NCBI GenBank assembly: GCA_025452005.1 | Contig: JANWJK010000045.1 | Coordinates: 1-64,000 of the forward strand | Direction: 5' to 3' | DNA length: 64,000 bases | Source: Acetobacteraceae bacterium | GTDB taxonomy: Bacteria; Pseudomonadota; Alphaproteobacteria; Acetobacterales; Acetobacteraceae | In this document: piece after piece, positions 28,329 to 37,881 of the stretch | How positions within the stretch are numbered: position 1 is the first letter of the stretch | Layout: each line of letters opens with the position of its first letter | The notes under the pieces: generated by a model | Database searches by the model: none | Seen by the model: only the letters and a program-made list of their open reading frames with translations | What the model was told of the DNA's origin: nothing | Translations under genes and position numbers: made by a program

Positions 28329-29594
28329 TCACGCCGCGATGCGCGCCGCATCCTGTCCGCTGATCCAGGCGCCCGCGACGGTGCCGGCCATCCCGTTGTG
28401 GCAGGCCTCCCCGGCGAACAGCAGACGACCGTCCGCCAATGGCTGGGCCAGCGCGATGCGCGCATCGGCATCGCCCGGCCGCACGAAGGAATAGGCGCCG
28501 CGCACGAACGGATCGGCGTCCCAGCGCGTGACCAGCGTCTGGCCGCCGCCGAACAGCCGATCCACCCGGCCGCCAAACAGCGCACGCAACTGCCCGAGCG
28601 CGAAATCCACTGCCGCCGCCTCGCCGGCGCGCGCCAGTTCCCAGGCGACCGGGCCGCCGACCCAGCCCTGAACGTAGTCGCGCTTATAGGGCCAGCACTG
28701 AAACCCCATGGTGGGATCGCCGCTGCGCTTCACTTGGCGGTCGACCGAGCAGTGCAGTGGCAGGTCGAGCCGATCCGGTCCAGTGGCACGCAACGCCACC
28801 TTCATCGCCAGCCCCATCGGCAGCGCATGGATCGAGGACAGCACCTCTGGCGGCAAGGGCGGATCGAACGCGATCGCGCCGGCCGCCAGCACGCCGGTGG
28901 AAACGGTAACGATTGCCGAGCGCGCAGTGACCCGGCCACGTAGCGTCTCGACCGACACTCCGGAGCCATTCCAGGACACCTTCGTCACCGGTGTCGCCCA
29001 CCTGATGTCGAGGCCCTCGCCAAGACGACGGGCGACGAAGGCGCCGATGCCGCCCTGCGGCACCAGGTTGCTGCCCGACAGCAGGTTGCGATACCAATCG
29101 CGCAGGCTGAACTCCTCGGCGCCGGCACAGCAGATGATCGGGCCTTCCCATGTCTCGACCGTCACTGCCCACGGATCGTCCGGCATGGACCGCGCCACCT
29201 CCGCCATCGGCACATCGTCGCGCGTGCGCAGGATGTCGGCGGCCCTGTCCTCATAGCGCTGCCAGGCGCCGCCGTAGTCGGCATATTCCTCCGCCGTTGC
29301 CTCGCGCGTGCCGACAAAGGTGCGTTCCACCCGCAGTTCGTCGGAGCGCAGCAACGTGTCGCCCACCGCGCGGGCGATCGGCACCAGCGGGTTGATCTCT
29401 GCGCTGTGCAGCCACACCGCGCCCATGTCGAACCACACCCCGCCAAGCTGTGCGGGATGCGTGGTCCAGGCGCGCCCGCCGATGCGGTCCGACGCCTCCA
29501 GCACGAGCGCGCTGCGGCCGGCGGCGCGCAGGGCCGTCGCTGCGCCCAGCCCGGCCAGGCCGGCGCCGATCACTGCCACATCGACATCTGACAC
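28329..29594 (-). CDS. Flavin-dependent amine oxidase family protein
   Basis: 'VAVIGAGLAGLGAATALRAAGRSALVLEASDRIGGRAWT', C-terminal 'LLFAGEACHNGMAGTVAGAWISGQDAA'. Confidence 0.88.
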   Translation of the reverse strand: MSDVDVAVIGAGLAGLGAATALRAAGRSALVLEASDRIGGRAWTTHPAQLGGVWFDMGAVWLHSAEINPLVPIARAVGDTLLRSDELRVERTFVGTREATAEEYADYGGAWQRYEDRAADILRTRDDVPMAEVARSMPDDPWAVTVETWEGPIICCAGAEEFSLRDWYRNLLSGSNLVPQGGIGAFVARRLGEGLDIRWATPVTKVSWNGSGVSVETLRGRVTARSAIVTVSTGVLAAGAIAFDPPLPPEVLSSIHALPMGLAMKVALRATGPDRLDLPLHCSVDRQVKRSGDPTMGFQCWPYKRDYVQGWVGGPVAWELARAGEAAAVDFALGQLRALFGGRVDRLFGGGQTLVTRWDADPFVRGAYSFVRPGDADARIALAQPLADGRLLFAGEACHNGMAGTVAGAWISGQDAARIAA

Positions 29595-29632
29595 GCCGGC
29601 AACCTATCGTGGCGACAGCAAGGAGGCCAGCC

Positions 29633-30769
29633 ATGCCCGATCACGCCCAAATCGGCGCCGACTCCCTGGTCATCGACATGGCGCGCCGGTTCGCCACCGA
29701 ACGGTTGGCGCCGGGTGCCGCGGCGCGCGAGAAGGCGGGTGCCATCGAGCCGGAGATCATTGCTGAGCTCGGCGAGCTTGGCATCTTCGGTGCGACAACG
29801 CCGGCGCAGTGGGACGGATCGGAGATCGATCCGGTGACCTACGCGCTGCTGCTGGAGGAGATCGCCGCCGGCGACGGCTCGGTGTCCACAATGGTGAGCG
29901 TGCACAACTCTCCCACCTGCATCATCTTCGACCGGTACGGCACCGATGCGCAGAAGGACCGCTGGCTGCGGCCGTTGGCCACCGGCACCGCGGTGGGCTC
30001 GTTCGCGCTGACCGAGCCGCAGGCGGGATCCGATGCGTCGAACCTGCGCACGCGGGCGGTGCGGAAAGGCGACCGGTATGTAATCAACGGGAACAAGCAG
30101 TTCATTTCGTCGGCCAGCGTGCCGGGGAGCACGGTGCTGTTCGCGGTCACCGATCCGTCGGCCGGGCGCAAGGGCATCTCGTGCTTCGTCGTGGACAAGG
30201 CGGCGTCTGGCTACGTGGTGGTGCGCAAGGAGGAGAAGCTGGGGCAGAAGGCGTCGGAAACCTGCGCGCTGGCGTTCGAGGACATGGAGGTGCCGGAGGA
30301 CCAGCGCATCGGCGCCGAGGGCGAAGGCTACAAGATCGCGCTGTCCACGCTGGAGAGCGGTCGTATCGGCATCGCGGCGCAGAGCGTGGGGATGGCCCGG
30401 GCGGCGCTGGACTATGCTGTGCAGTACGCCAAGGAGCGGCAGGCATTCGGCGGGCGGATCATTGATTTCCAGGCGGTGGGCTTCCGGCTGGCCGACGCCA
30501 AGACGAAACTTGAGGCGGCGCGGCAATTGACGCTGCACGCGGCGCGGCTGAAGGCGGAGGGCCAGCCGGCGCTGGAGGCTGCCTGCATGGCGAAGCTGTT
30601 CGCTAGTGAGGCGGCGGAGGCGGTGTGCACCGTGGCGATCCAAACTTTGGGAGGGTATGGGTACCTCGCAGATTATCCGGTGGAACGGATCTACCGCGAC
30701 GTGCGGGTGTGCCAGATCTATGAGGGCACGTCGGATGTGCAGAAGCTGATATTGCAGCGGATGCTGTAG
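29633..30769 (+). CDS. Acyl-CoA dehydrogenase
   Basis: 'FALTEPQAGSDASNLRT', 'YVINGNKQFISSA', 'YAKERQAFGGRIIDFQAV', 'QTLGGYGYLADYPVERIYRDVRVCQIYEGTSDVQ'. Confidence 0.95.
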   Translation: MPDHAQIGADSLVIDMARRFATERLAPGAAAREKAGAIEPEIIAELGELGIFGATTPAQWDGSEIDPVTYALLLEEIAAGDGSVSTMVSVHNSPTCIIFDRYGTDAQKDRWLRPLATGTAVGSFALTEPQAGSDASNLRTRAVRKGDRYVINGNKQFISSASVPGSTVLFAVTDPSAGRKGISCFVVDKAASGYVVVRKEEKLGQKASETCALAFEDMEVPEDQRIGAEGEGYKIALSTLESGRIGIAAQSVGMARAALDYAVQYAKERQAFGGRIIDFQAVGFRLADAKTKLEAARQLTLHAARLKAEGQPALEAACMAKLFASEAAEAVCTVAIQTLGGYGYLADYPVERIYRDVRVCQIYEGTSDVQKLILQRML

Positions 30770-30870
30770 TCATTGTGACTGACGCAAGACAGTCCTCAAT
30801 GCGTCATTAGAAGGCAAGACCGAAGTTGGATCAGGCGCTGGTCGATGCGCTGCCGCGGCCGTGGCGCACG

Positions 30871-31239
30871 CTACACCGAAGCCTTCTCATCTTCGCGCAA
30901 CGCACGCTCCACCGCCTCAGGCTCCCGCGCGATCACTGCCAGGTATGCCAGCATCGCGCTGTCCGGCTGCGTGCGGCCCTGCTCCAGGTCACGCAGCCGC
31001 GCGACATTGATCCGGTACACCTCGGCGAACTGCCGCTGGCACAGTCCGGTGCGCGCGCGCACCGACTGCACCCGTCGCGCCAGACGCACCCGCTCCAGCT
31101 CCTCATCGGTCAAGGGAGGATTGTCGGGATCGGATTCCGCCGCTGCCGTGATCTCCTCGTCCGTCATGGCATCCAGCCGTGCCCGCGCCTCCTTGCTCAT
31201 CTTCGGCGGGTTGTTCGGATCGAGGATAAATCGACGCAT
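30871..31239 (-). CDS. XRE-type helix-turn-helix putative antitoxin
   Basis: 'LARRVQSVRARTGLCQRQFAEVYRINVARLRDLEQGRTQPDSAMLAYLAVIAREPEAVERAL'; downstream of and overlapping BrnT-like ORF. Start may be internal. Confidence 0.75.
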   Translation of the reverse strand: MRRFILDPNNPPKMSKEARARLDAMTDEEITAAAESDPDNPPLTDEELERVRLARRVQSVRARTGLCQRQFAEVYRINVARLRDLEQGRTQPDSAMLAYLAVIAREPEAVERALREDEKASV

Positions 31240-31507
31240 AAACCCTGGTCTCCTTTACGTTGGATCGACGGGCCGAGATGATCCGAACGGCGCCTTTTCG
31301 CTCCGTGTACACCACCGTGAAGAGCTCGCCATCGACGGCTCCGACTGCCTGGCGGCGGAACTCCCCGTCTGCCGCGTGTGAAGCGTCGAAGTCTGCCCGC
31401 GTCTCATCAAAAAACACGCGAACCGCAAATTCGAATTCTACGGCATGTTTGGCGAAGTTGCTCGCAGCCTTGGTGTCATCCCATTTGTATCGCTCATCGT
31501 TACTCAT
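31103..31507 (-). CDS. brnT: BrnT-family toxin with C-terminal extension
   Basis: 'WDDTKAASNFAKHAVEFEFAVRVFFDE...FTVVYTERKGAVRIISARRSNVKETRVY'. Confidence 0.8.
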   Translation of the reverse strand: MSNDERYKWDDTKAASNFAKHAVEFEFAVRVFFDETRADFDASHAADGEFRRQAVGAVDGELFTVVYTERKGAVRIISARRSNVKETRVYASIYPRSEQPAEDEQGGAGTAGCHDGRGDHGSGGIRSRQSSLDR

Positions 31508-31616
31508 GCGGGATTTCCGTATAGCTGTCAACCACCCCTGGCAGCAGCTGTGAGTTCCCTTCCATCCCCGCTGGTGATCTACTTTCCGTTAAACTCGCCC
31601 GGGAGGCAGCCGCGTC

Positions 31617-32858
31617 ATGAAGTTCATGTGGTTCCACCTGATGCCGTACACCGAACTGCCGGACGACTTCCGCGAGAAGCATCCGTCGGTGTGGGTCGAC
31701 ATCCATTCCTCGCTGTTCGACCCGAAGCGCGCGCACCACATGTACAACGACTTCATGGATGAGCTCGAATACGCTGCCTCCTGCGGCTACGACGCGATCT
31801 GCGTCAACGAGCACCATTCCAACGGCTACGGCCTCATGCCCTCGCCCAACCTGATCGCCTCGTCGCTGTCCCGCCGCACCACGAACACGACGATCTGCGT
31901 AATGGGCAACTCGCTGGCGCTGTACAACCCGCCAACCCGTGTGGCGGAAGAGTTCGCGATGATCGACTGCATCTCTGGCGGCCGGCTGATCGCGGGATTT
32001 CCGGTCGGCACGCCGATGGACGACTGCTTCGCCTACGGCCAGAACCCCTCGCAACTGCGCGAGCGCTATTACGAGGCGCACGATCTGGTGATGAAGGCCT
32101 GGCAGCATCCAGACACGTTCGCGTTCAACGGCCGCTACAACCAGCAGCGCTACGTCAACATCTGGCCGCGCCCGGTGCAGCGACCGCATCCGCCGGTGTG
32201 GATACCCGGCGGCGGCTCGATCGAGACCTGGCAGTGGTGCGCCGAGATGGACTACGTCTATTCGTTCCTGTCCTATTTCGGACACAAGGTCGGCCGCGCG
32301 ACCATGGACGGCTATTGGGCGGAGATGGATCGCCTCGGCAAGGACCGCAATCCATATCGCGCCGGCTTCGCCCAGGCGGTCGCCGTGGCGGAGACGCGCG
32401 AGCAGGCAATCGAGATCTACACCGAGGCGGCCGAGTACTTCTTCCTTCGCTGCCTGCACGTCGATCCGCGCTTCGCCGCGCCACCCGGCTATACCACCGA
32501 GGCCACCATGCGCTTCGGCTACACCAGCCAGGTCAGCGCCGCCGCCGCGCGCTCGCAGATGCGGCCGACCGAGATGAAGGAACTGGTGGATGCCGGCTAC
32601 CTGGTGATCGGCTCGCCGGACGAGGTGGTGGAGCAGATCGACGAACTCGCCAACAACCTGCATGTCGGGAACCTGATGCTGCTCATGCAGTTCGGCAACA
32701 TGAGCAAGGAGCTTACCAAGTACAACACGAAGCTGTTCGCCGAACGCGTGATGCCGAAGCTGCACGACAAGTTCGCCGATTACGAACACCGGTGGTGGCC
32801 GAAGCCGATGGACACCGCGCAACGCGCCGAGCTGCCGGCCTATGCACCAGCCCACTAA
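31617..32858 (+). CDS. LLM-class flavin-dependent oxidoreductase (luciferase-like), paralog 1
   Basis: 'VCVNEHHSNGYGLMPSPNLIASSL', 'VAEEFAMIDCISGGRLIAGFPVG'. Confidence 0.88.
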   Translation: MKFMWFHLMPYTELPDDFREKHPSVWVDIHSSLFDPKRAHHMYNDFMDELEYAASCGYDAICVNEHHSNGYGLMPSPNLIASSLSRRTTNTTICVMGNSLALYNPPTRVAEEFAMIDCISGGRLIAGFPVGTPMDDCFAYGQNPSQLRERYYEAHDLVMKAWQHPDTFAFNGRYNQQRYVNIWPRPVQRPHPPVWIPGGGSIETWQWCAEMDYVYSFLSYFGHKVGRATMDGYWAEMDRLGKDRNPYRAGFAQAVAVAETREQAIEIYTEAAEYFFLRCLHVDPRFAAPPGYTTEATMRFGYTSQVSAAAARSQMRPTEMKELVDAGYLVIGSPDEVVEQIDELANNLHVGNLMLLMQFGNMSKELTKYNTKLFAERVMPKLHDKFADYEHRWWPKPMDTAQRAELPAYAPAH

Positions 32859-32866
32859 CTCCACCC

Positions 32867-32966
32867 CTGTCATTGCGACGAGCGAAGAGACGAAGCAATC
32901 CCCATCGAGTTGTGCGCGCACAGTGTGATGGAGATTGCTTCGTCGGCTACGCCTCCGCTCATGACG
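32867..32966. repeat. Dispersed palindromic element (family A), ORF-less diverged copy
   Basis: ctgtcattgcgacgagcgaagagacgaagcaatccccatcg...gatggagattgcttcgtcggctacgcctccgctcatgac. Confidence 0.8.
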
Positions 32967-32985
32967 AATGATGAAGGACCATCCA

Positions 32986-34245
32986 ATGCGCCTGATGTGG
33001 TTCCACCTGATGCCCTACACCGAACTGCCGGCGGGCTTCCGCGACCAGCACCCATCGGTCTGGGTGGACATCCACTCCTCGCTGTTCGATCCGCGTCGCG
33101 CGCACCACATGTACAACGATTTCATGGACGAGCTCGAATACGCCGCCGATTGCGGCTTCGACGCGGTGTGCGTCAACGAGCACCATTCCAACGGCTACGG
33201 CCTGATGCCGTCGCCCAACCTGATCGCCTCGTCGCTCGCGCGACGCACCACCGACACGGCGATCTGTGTCATGGGCAACTCGCTGGCATTGTACAACCCG
33301 CCGACCCGCGTGGCGGAAGAGTTCGCGATGATCGACTGCATCTCCGGCGGCCGTCTGATCGCGGGCTTTCCGGTCGGTTCGCCGATGGACACCTGCTACG
33401 CCTACGGCCAGAACCCGTCGTTGCTGCGTGACCGCTACCACGAGGCGCACGACCTCATCCTGCGCGCCTGGACCGATCGCGACACCTTCGCGTTCAATGG
33501 CCGCTTCAATCAACAGCGCTACGTCAACATCTGGCCTCGACCGGTCCAGGATCCGCATCCGCCGATCTGGGTGCCAGGCGGCGGATCGATCGAGACCTGG
33601 CAGTGGTGCGCCGAAATGGACTACGTGTACTGCTACCTCAGCTATTACGGCTACAAGGTCGGCCGCGACACGATGGACGGTTTCTGGAACGAAATGGCCA
33701 AGCTCGGCAAGGACCGCAATCCCTACCGCGCCGGCTTCCTCCAGTTCGTCGGTGTCGGCGAGAGTCGCCAGCACGCCATGGACCTCTACGGCGAGGCGGC
33801 GGAATACTTCTACGGCAACTGCTTGCACATCGATCCGCGTTTCGCTGTCCCACCCGGCTATGCGACGGAGGCGACACAGCGACTCGGCCTGCAAAGCCAG
33901 GTCGCCAAGGCGGCGTCCTACTCCGACAAGTTCAACAAGCTTGCGCGCGAGATGGATGCCATCGTCGATCTCGGCTACGTCATCATCGGCTCGCCCGACG
34001 AGGTGGCGGAGCAGTTGCGCGAGGTCGCGGTCAACCTGAACGTCGGCAACCTGATGCTGCTTCTGCAGTTCGGCAACATGAGCAAGGAGCTGACAAAGTA
34101 CAACTCACGGCTGTTCGCCGATGCGGTGATGCCTAAACTGAAGCCGCTGTTCAGCGAGTGGCAGCACCGGTGGTGGCCGCAGCCGATGGCGGCCACGCAA
34201 CGCGCCGCGGTTCCCGCCTACGCGCCGCGTCTCGCTGCGGAATAG
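32986..34245 (+). CDS. LLM-class flavin-dependent oxidoreductase, paralog 2
   Basis: Near-colinear with 31617..32858 over full length; same motifs. Alternative start 32968. Confidence 0.88.
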   Translation: MRLMWFHLMPYTELPAGFRDQHPSVWVDIHSSLFDPRRAHHMYNDFMDELEYAADCGFDAVCVNEHHSNGYGLMPSPNLIASSLARRTTDTAICVMGNSLALYNPPTRVAEEFAMIDCISGGRLIAGFPVGSPMDTCYAYGQNPSLLRDRYHEAHDLILRAWTDRDTFAFNGRFNQQRYVNIWPRPVQDPHPPIWVPGGGSIETWQWCAEMDYVYCYLSYYGYKVGRDTMDGFWNEMAKLGKDRNPYRAGFLQFVGVGESRQHAMDLYGEAAEYFYGNCLHIDPRFAVPPGYATEATQRLGLQSQVAKAASYSDKFNKLAREMDAIVDLGYVIIGSPDEVAEQLREVAVNLNVGNLMLLLQFGNMSKELTKYNSRLFADAVMPKLKPLFSEWQHRWWPQPMAATQRAAVPAYAPRLAAE

Positions 34246-35451
34246 ATGCCCGATCTGACAACCCGCTGCTGCATTGCCGGCGGCGGGCCCGCGGGCATGA
34301 TGCTGGGACTGCTGTTGGCGCGCGCCGGCATCGACGTGGTGGTGCTTGAGAAGCATGCCGATTTCCTGCGCGACTTCCGCGGCGACACCGTGCATCCATC
34401 GACCATGCAGGTGATGTTCGAGCTTGGCCTGCTGGATGCGTTTCTCGCCCGGCCGCACAGCGAGGTCCGCGAACTCGCCGCGCAGATCGGTAATGAATCT
34501 GTCCACATTGCCGACTTCTCGCATCTGCCGACCAAGGCGAAGTTCATCACCTTGATGCCGCAATGGGACTTTCTCGACTTCCTGGCCGAGCAGGCGAAGC
34601 GCTACCCGACGTTCCGGCTGCTGATGAGCACCGAGGCCACCGGCCTGATGCGCGAGGGCGACCGCATGGTGGGCGTGACTGCGCAAGGCCCGGACGGCAG
34701 GTTGGAGATCAACGCGCACCTGACCATCGCCGCCGACGGCCGCCATTCGACGCTGCGCGACGGGGCGGGCTTCGAGGTCGTCGAATACGGTGCGCCGATG
34801 GACGTCCTGTGGCTGCGGTTGTCGAAGTCGCCCAGCGATCCCGGGCAGACGCTCGGGCGGGTGGAGGCCGGCCGCATCTTCATCATGATCGACCGCAACG
34901 ACTACTGGCAGTGCGCGTTCGTCATTCCCAAGGGCGGCATCGATGCGGTGCATGCGCGCGGACTGGAGGCGTTCCGCGACGAGATCGTGGGTCTGGCGCC
35001 GTACCTGCGTGATCGGGTGCACGAACTTGCGTCATGGGACGACGTGAAGCTGCTGACCGTGGCGGTCAACCGGTTGAACACCTGGTTCCGCCCGGGGCTG
35101 CTGTGCATCGGTGACGCCGCTCATGCGATGTCGCCGGTCGGCGGCGTGGGGATCAACCTGGCGATCCAGGATGCGGTCGCCGCGGCGAACATCCTGGTGC
35201 CGCGGCTGCGCGAGGGTGGCGCCACCGTCGATGACCTCCGCGCGGTCCAGCGCCGTCGTGAGCCGCCGACGCGCAGGACGCAGGCTGTGCAGGTGGCGAT
35301 CCAGAACCGCATCATCGGCAACGTGCTGGGGCGCGCGACAACGCCGAAGCCGCCGCTCGCGGTGCGTCTGCTGGAATGGTTTCCGGTGCTGCGGCGGCTG
35401 CCCGCACGCATCATCGGCATGGGGTTCCGGCCGGAACACATCCGTCACTGA
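34246..35451 (+). CDS. FAD-dependent monooxygenase (PHBH/UbiH type)
   Basis: 'CCIAGGGPAGMMLGLLLARAGIDVVVLEKH', 'LTIAADGRHSTLRD', 'LLCIGDAAHAMSPVGGVGINLAIQDAV'. Confidence 0.92.
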   Translation: MPDLTTRCCIAGGGPAGMMLGLLLARAGIDVVVLEKHADFLRDFRGDTVHPSTMQVMFELGLLDAFLARPHSEVRELAAQIGNESVHIADFSHLPTKAKFITLMPQWDFLDFLAEQAKRYPTFRLLMSTEATGLMREGDRMVGVTAQGPDGRLEINAHLTIAADGRHSTLRDGAGFEVVEYGAPMDVLWLRLSKSPSDPGQTLGRVEAGRIFIMIDRNDYWQCAFVIPKGGIDAVHARGLEAFRDEIVGLAPYLRDRVHELASWDDVKLLTVAVNRLNTWFRPGLLCIGDAAHAMSPVGGVGINLAIQDAVAAANILVPRLREGGATVDDLRAVQRRREPPTRRTQAVQVAIQNRIIGNVLGRATTPKPPLAVRLLEWFPVLRRLPARIIGMGFRPEHIRH

Positions 35452-35463
35452 TTGCGGCGAATT

Positions 35464-36134
35464 TCAGCGAAACAGGTTGTACTTCACGATGCAATAAATG
35501 GCCCTGAGACCATCCTTCCAACCGATCTTCTTTCCCTGCTGGTAAGTGCGCCCATAATAAGAGATCCCCACCTCGTAGATGCGGCACCCGGTCTTTGCGA
35601 TCTTCGCCGTGATCTCAGGCTCAAAGCCAAACCGGTCTGAATGATCTCACGCCTGAATACCTTGTAGCAGCTTTCCATATCCGTGAGATTCAGATTGGTG
35701 AAGATGTTCGACAGTGTGGTCAGGAATGCATTGCCGAGCCGGTGCCAGTAGTAGAGCACGCGATGCGGCTGGCCGCCCATGAAACGCGAGCCGAAGACGA
35801 CATCGGCCTTGTCGGTGAGAATCGGCTCCACGAGCCTTGGATATTCCGCCGGGTCATATTCAAGATCGGCATCCTGGATGATCACTATGTCTCCCGTCGC
35901 CGCCGCTATGCCGGTACGCAGCGCCGCGCCCTTGCCGCGGTTGACGTCATGATAGAGCACGCGATCGACCAACGGCGCAATTTCTCGTGCGAGAAGTTCG
36001 CGGGTGCCGTCCGTCGAGCAATCGTCAATGATGACGACTTCCTTGTCCGGGTAGGGGGCGGCCTGGACTGCGGATACCAGCCTGGCAATCGTGGCCCGCT
36101 CATTGTAGCAGGGGATTATGATCGAAAGTTTCAC
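35464..36134 (-). pseudogene. Glycosyltransferase family 2 (dolichol-phosphate mannosyltransferase-like), frameshifted near 35636
   Basis: '[20 protein letters not shown]...[18 protein letters not shown]...[15 protein letters not shown]...[15 protein letters not shown]' in one frame; expected tail '[56 protein letters not shown]' in another frame. Confidence 0.8.
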
Positions 36135-36417
36135 CGAGCCAAGGTATTCCTGAATTACTCGACCATTTCGTCCGAAAAGCATCCGATTCGGCGGGGCAGA
36201 CTCGCCCCCTTTGCCAGCATACGTCAAGCTGACAACGTCCCAGGCCCACAATGGCCTTGGCACTCACCGAAATCTGGCAATCCAGAACCGTTTCATCGGA
36301 GCCGCCATCCGCGGCGCAGACACTGAGGTGGTTTCTTGCACTACGGCGAATGCTGGCGCACGTCCTGAAGGACCGCCAATGGTTGAGACGGATGCGATCA
36401 CGAGCTGGAGACGCGGG

Positions 36418-37881
36418 CTATAGCCTTGGCGGGAGCCGGCGGCATGGGTAGGGTGGGAGCCAGCAGGGGTAGCCGACGGCAACGCGCGCCGTCCAACGGA
36501 CCGGTGGCTTGTTCAGTGCGACCGGCGCACCTGGCCACTCCAGAACCCCGACGATGCTGCGCCGTTGCGGCAGCAGGCGTATCCCCTGCAGATCGGACAA
36601 TACGCGAATTCCGAGAAGTCCCATCTCTCCGCGCGCATCTGAGAAGGGCCAGTCGTGCATGTGGGTCTCGTCCCAGTCCATCGGCGGCGCGCTGTACTGG
36701 ATCATCTCCACCTCGTCATCGGGCGCGGCGCGCACTGGCACAATACGAATGGAGAGTATGCCGACGATCACCGCCAACAGAAGCCCATAACGCCATTGCG
36801 GCGAACGCGAGAACCGCAGCACAAACAGCCAGGCAAAAATGCCGAGACCCGGCAAGGTCCATTTCAGGTAATGCACCAAGTGGTAAAGCCAGATGTTGCT
36901 GGGCGACAGATCGACATAGGCAAAGTACAGCGACCAGTGGACGATGATCAGCAATCCCATCAGGATGAGGGCCACCTGCCGGTGGCGCTGCATGACGAGC
37001 AGCACGAGCTCAGCCAGACTCAATACAAACCAAGGAAATGTAGCGAGCAGTCCGAATGTGCCAGGATACCAGGGACGCGGCTCGATCAGCAGCAGATACG
37101 TTTTCCAGCCGAGACGGGAGAACGCAAAGCCTATCGTCTGCTCGTGCAGCACGTACGGTGTGGCATGCATGCCGTAGATGCGCAGATAAAGCGCGCCAAA
37201 CGGCAAGATGACCAGCGCCCCGCCAAGACCGATCCAGCCGAGATGCCGCGCGCGCAGGCCGCCCGTCCGCAATCCTTGAAACAGCATGCACAGCACGACA
37301 ATTGCGGACAACACTGCATCCACCGGTCGCACCAGCGGTATCGATCCGGCGAGCAGCCCGAAGAGCACAAGGCGCCGCGCATGCCAGGCGTCTCGCCCGG
37401 CCAAGAGGCTTGCCGCACTCGACAACAGTAGCCAGATCAAGGCCGCGTTCAGCGAGGACGTCCATGGCTGCGCCCAGGTCTCGCCGATAGATGGATAAGC
37501 GAATGTCGTCAGCAAGAAGATCGGCACCGCGGCGAGCGGACCGACACCGATGCGCCGCGTAAAGCTCAGAAAGCCTGCGTAGGCTGCCAGCAGGCAGATG
37601 AGATCGAGAAAGAAGAAGCCATGCGCCGGCCATATGCGCACGAAAGGTGCAGCAGCCAGCGAATATCCGAGGGGATACCAATGCGCATCCGGCACCAGAT
37701 TGCCAGCCAGCAGGTTGCGCGCGGATGCAATGTACTGGCTCTGGTCCCACCACCCCCACCAACCAGCAGGAGACTCAAGCGAGTTGCCGGGCGCCGTTTC
37801 GTCGCCGAAGTAGTACATCGCATAGAGCAGCGTAAGCGCGTATCCGCCCCAGCGTGCGATCGGCCAAGCGTCCGACTTCAC
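36418..37881 (-). CDS. Multi-pass membrane protein, GT-C/GT39-like
   Basis: About 10 hydrophobic segments; GTG start overlaps the upstream paaK-like stop (GTGA). Confidence 0.65.
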   Translation of the reverse strand: MKSDAWPIARWGGYALTLLYAMYYFGDETAPGNSLESPAGWWGWWDQSQYIASARNLLAGNLVPDAHWYPLGYSLAAAPFVRIWPAHGFFFLDLICLLAAYAGFLSFTRRIGVGPLAAVPIFLLTTFAYPSIGETWAQPWTSSLNAALIWLLLSSAASLLAGRDAWHARRLVLFGLLAGSIPLVRPVDAVLSAIVVLCMLFQGLRTGGLRARHLGWIGLGGALVILPFGALYLRIYGMHATPYVLHEQTIGFAFSRLGWKTYLLLIEPRPWYPGTFGLLATFPWFVLSLAELVLLVMQRHRQVALILMGLLIIVHWSLYFAYVDLSPSNIWLYHLVHYLKWTLPGLGIFAWLFVLRFSRSPQWRYGLLLAVIVGILSIRIVPVRAAPDDEVEMIQYSAPPMDWDETHMHDWPFSDARGEMGLLGIRVLSDLQGIRLLPQRRSIVGVLEWPGAPVALNKPPVRWTARVAVGYPCWLPPYPCRRLPPRL

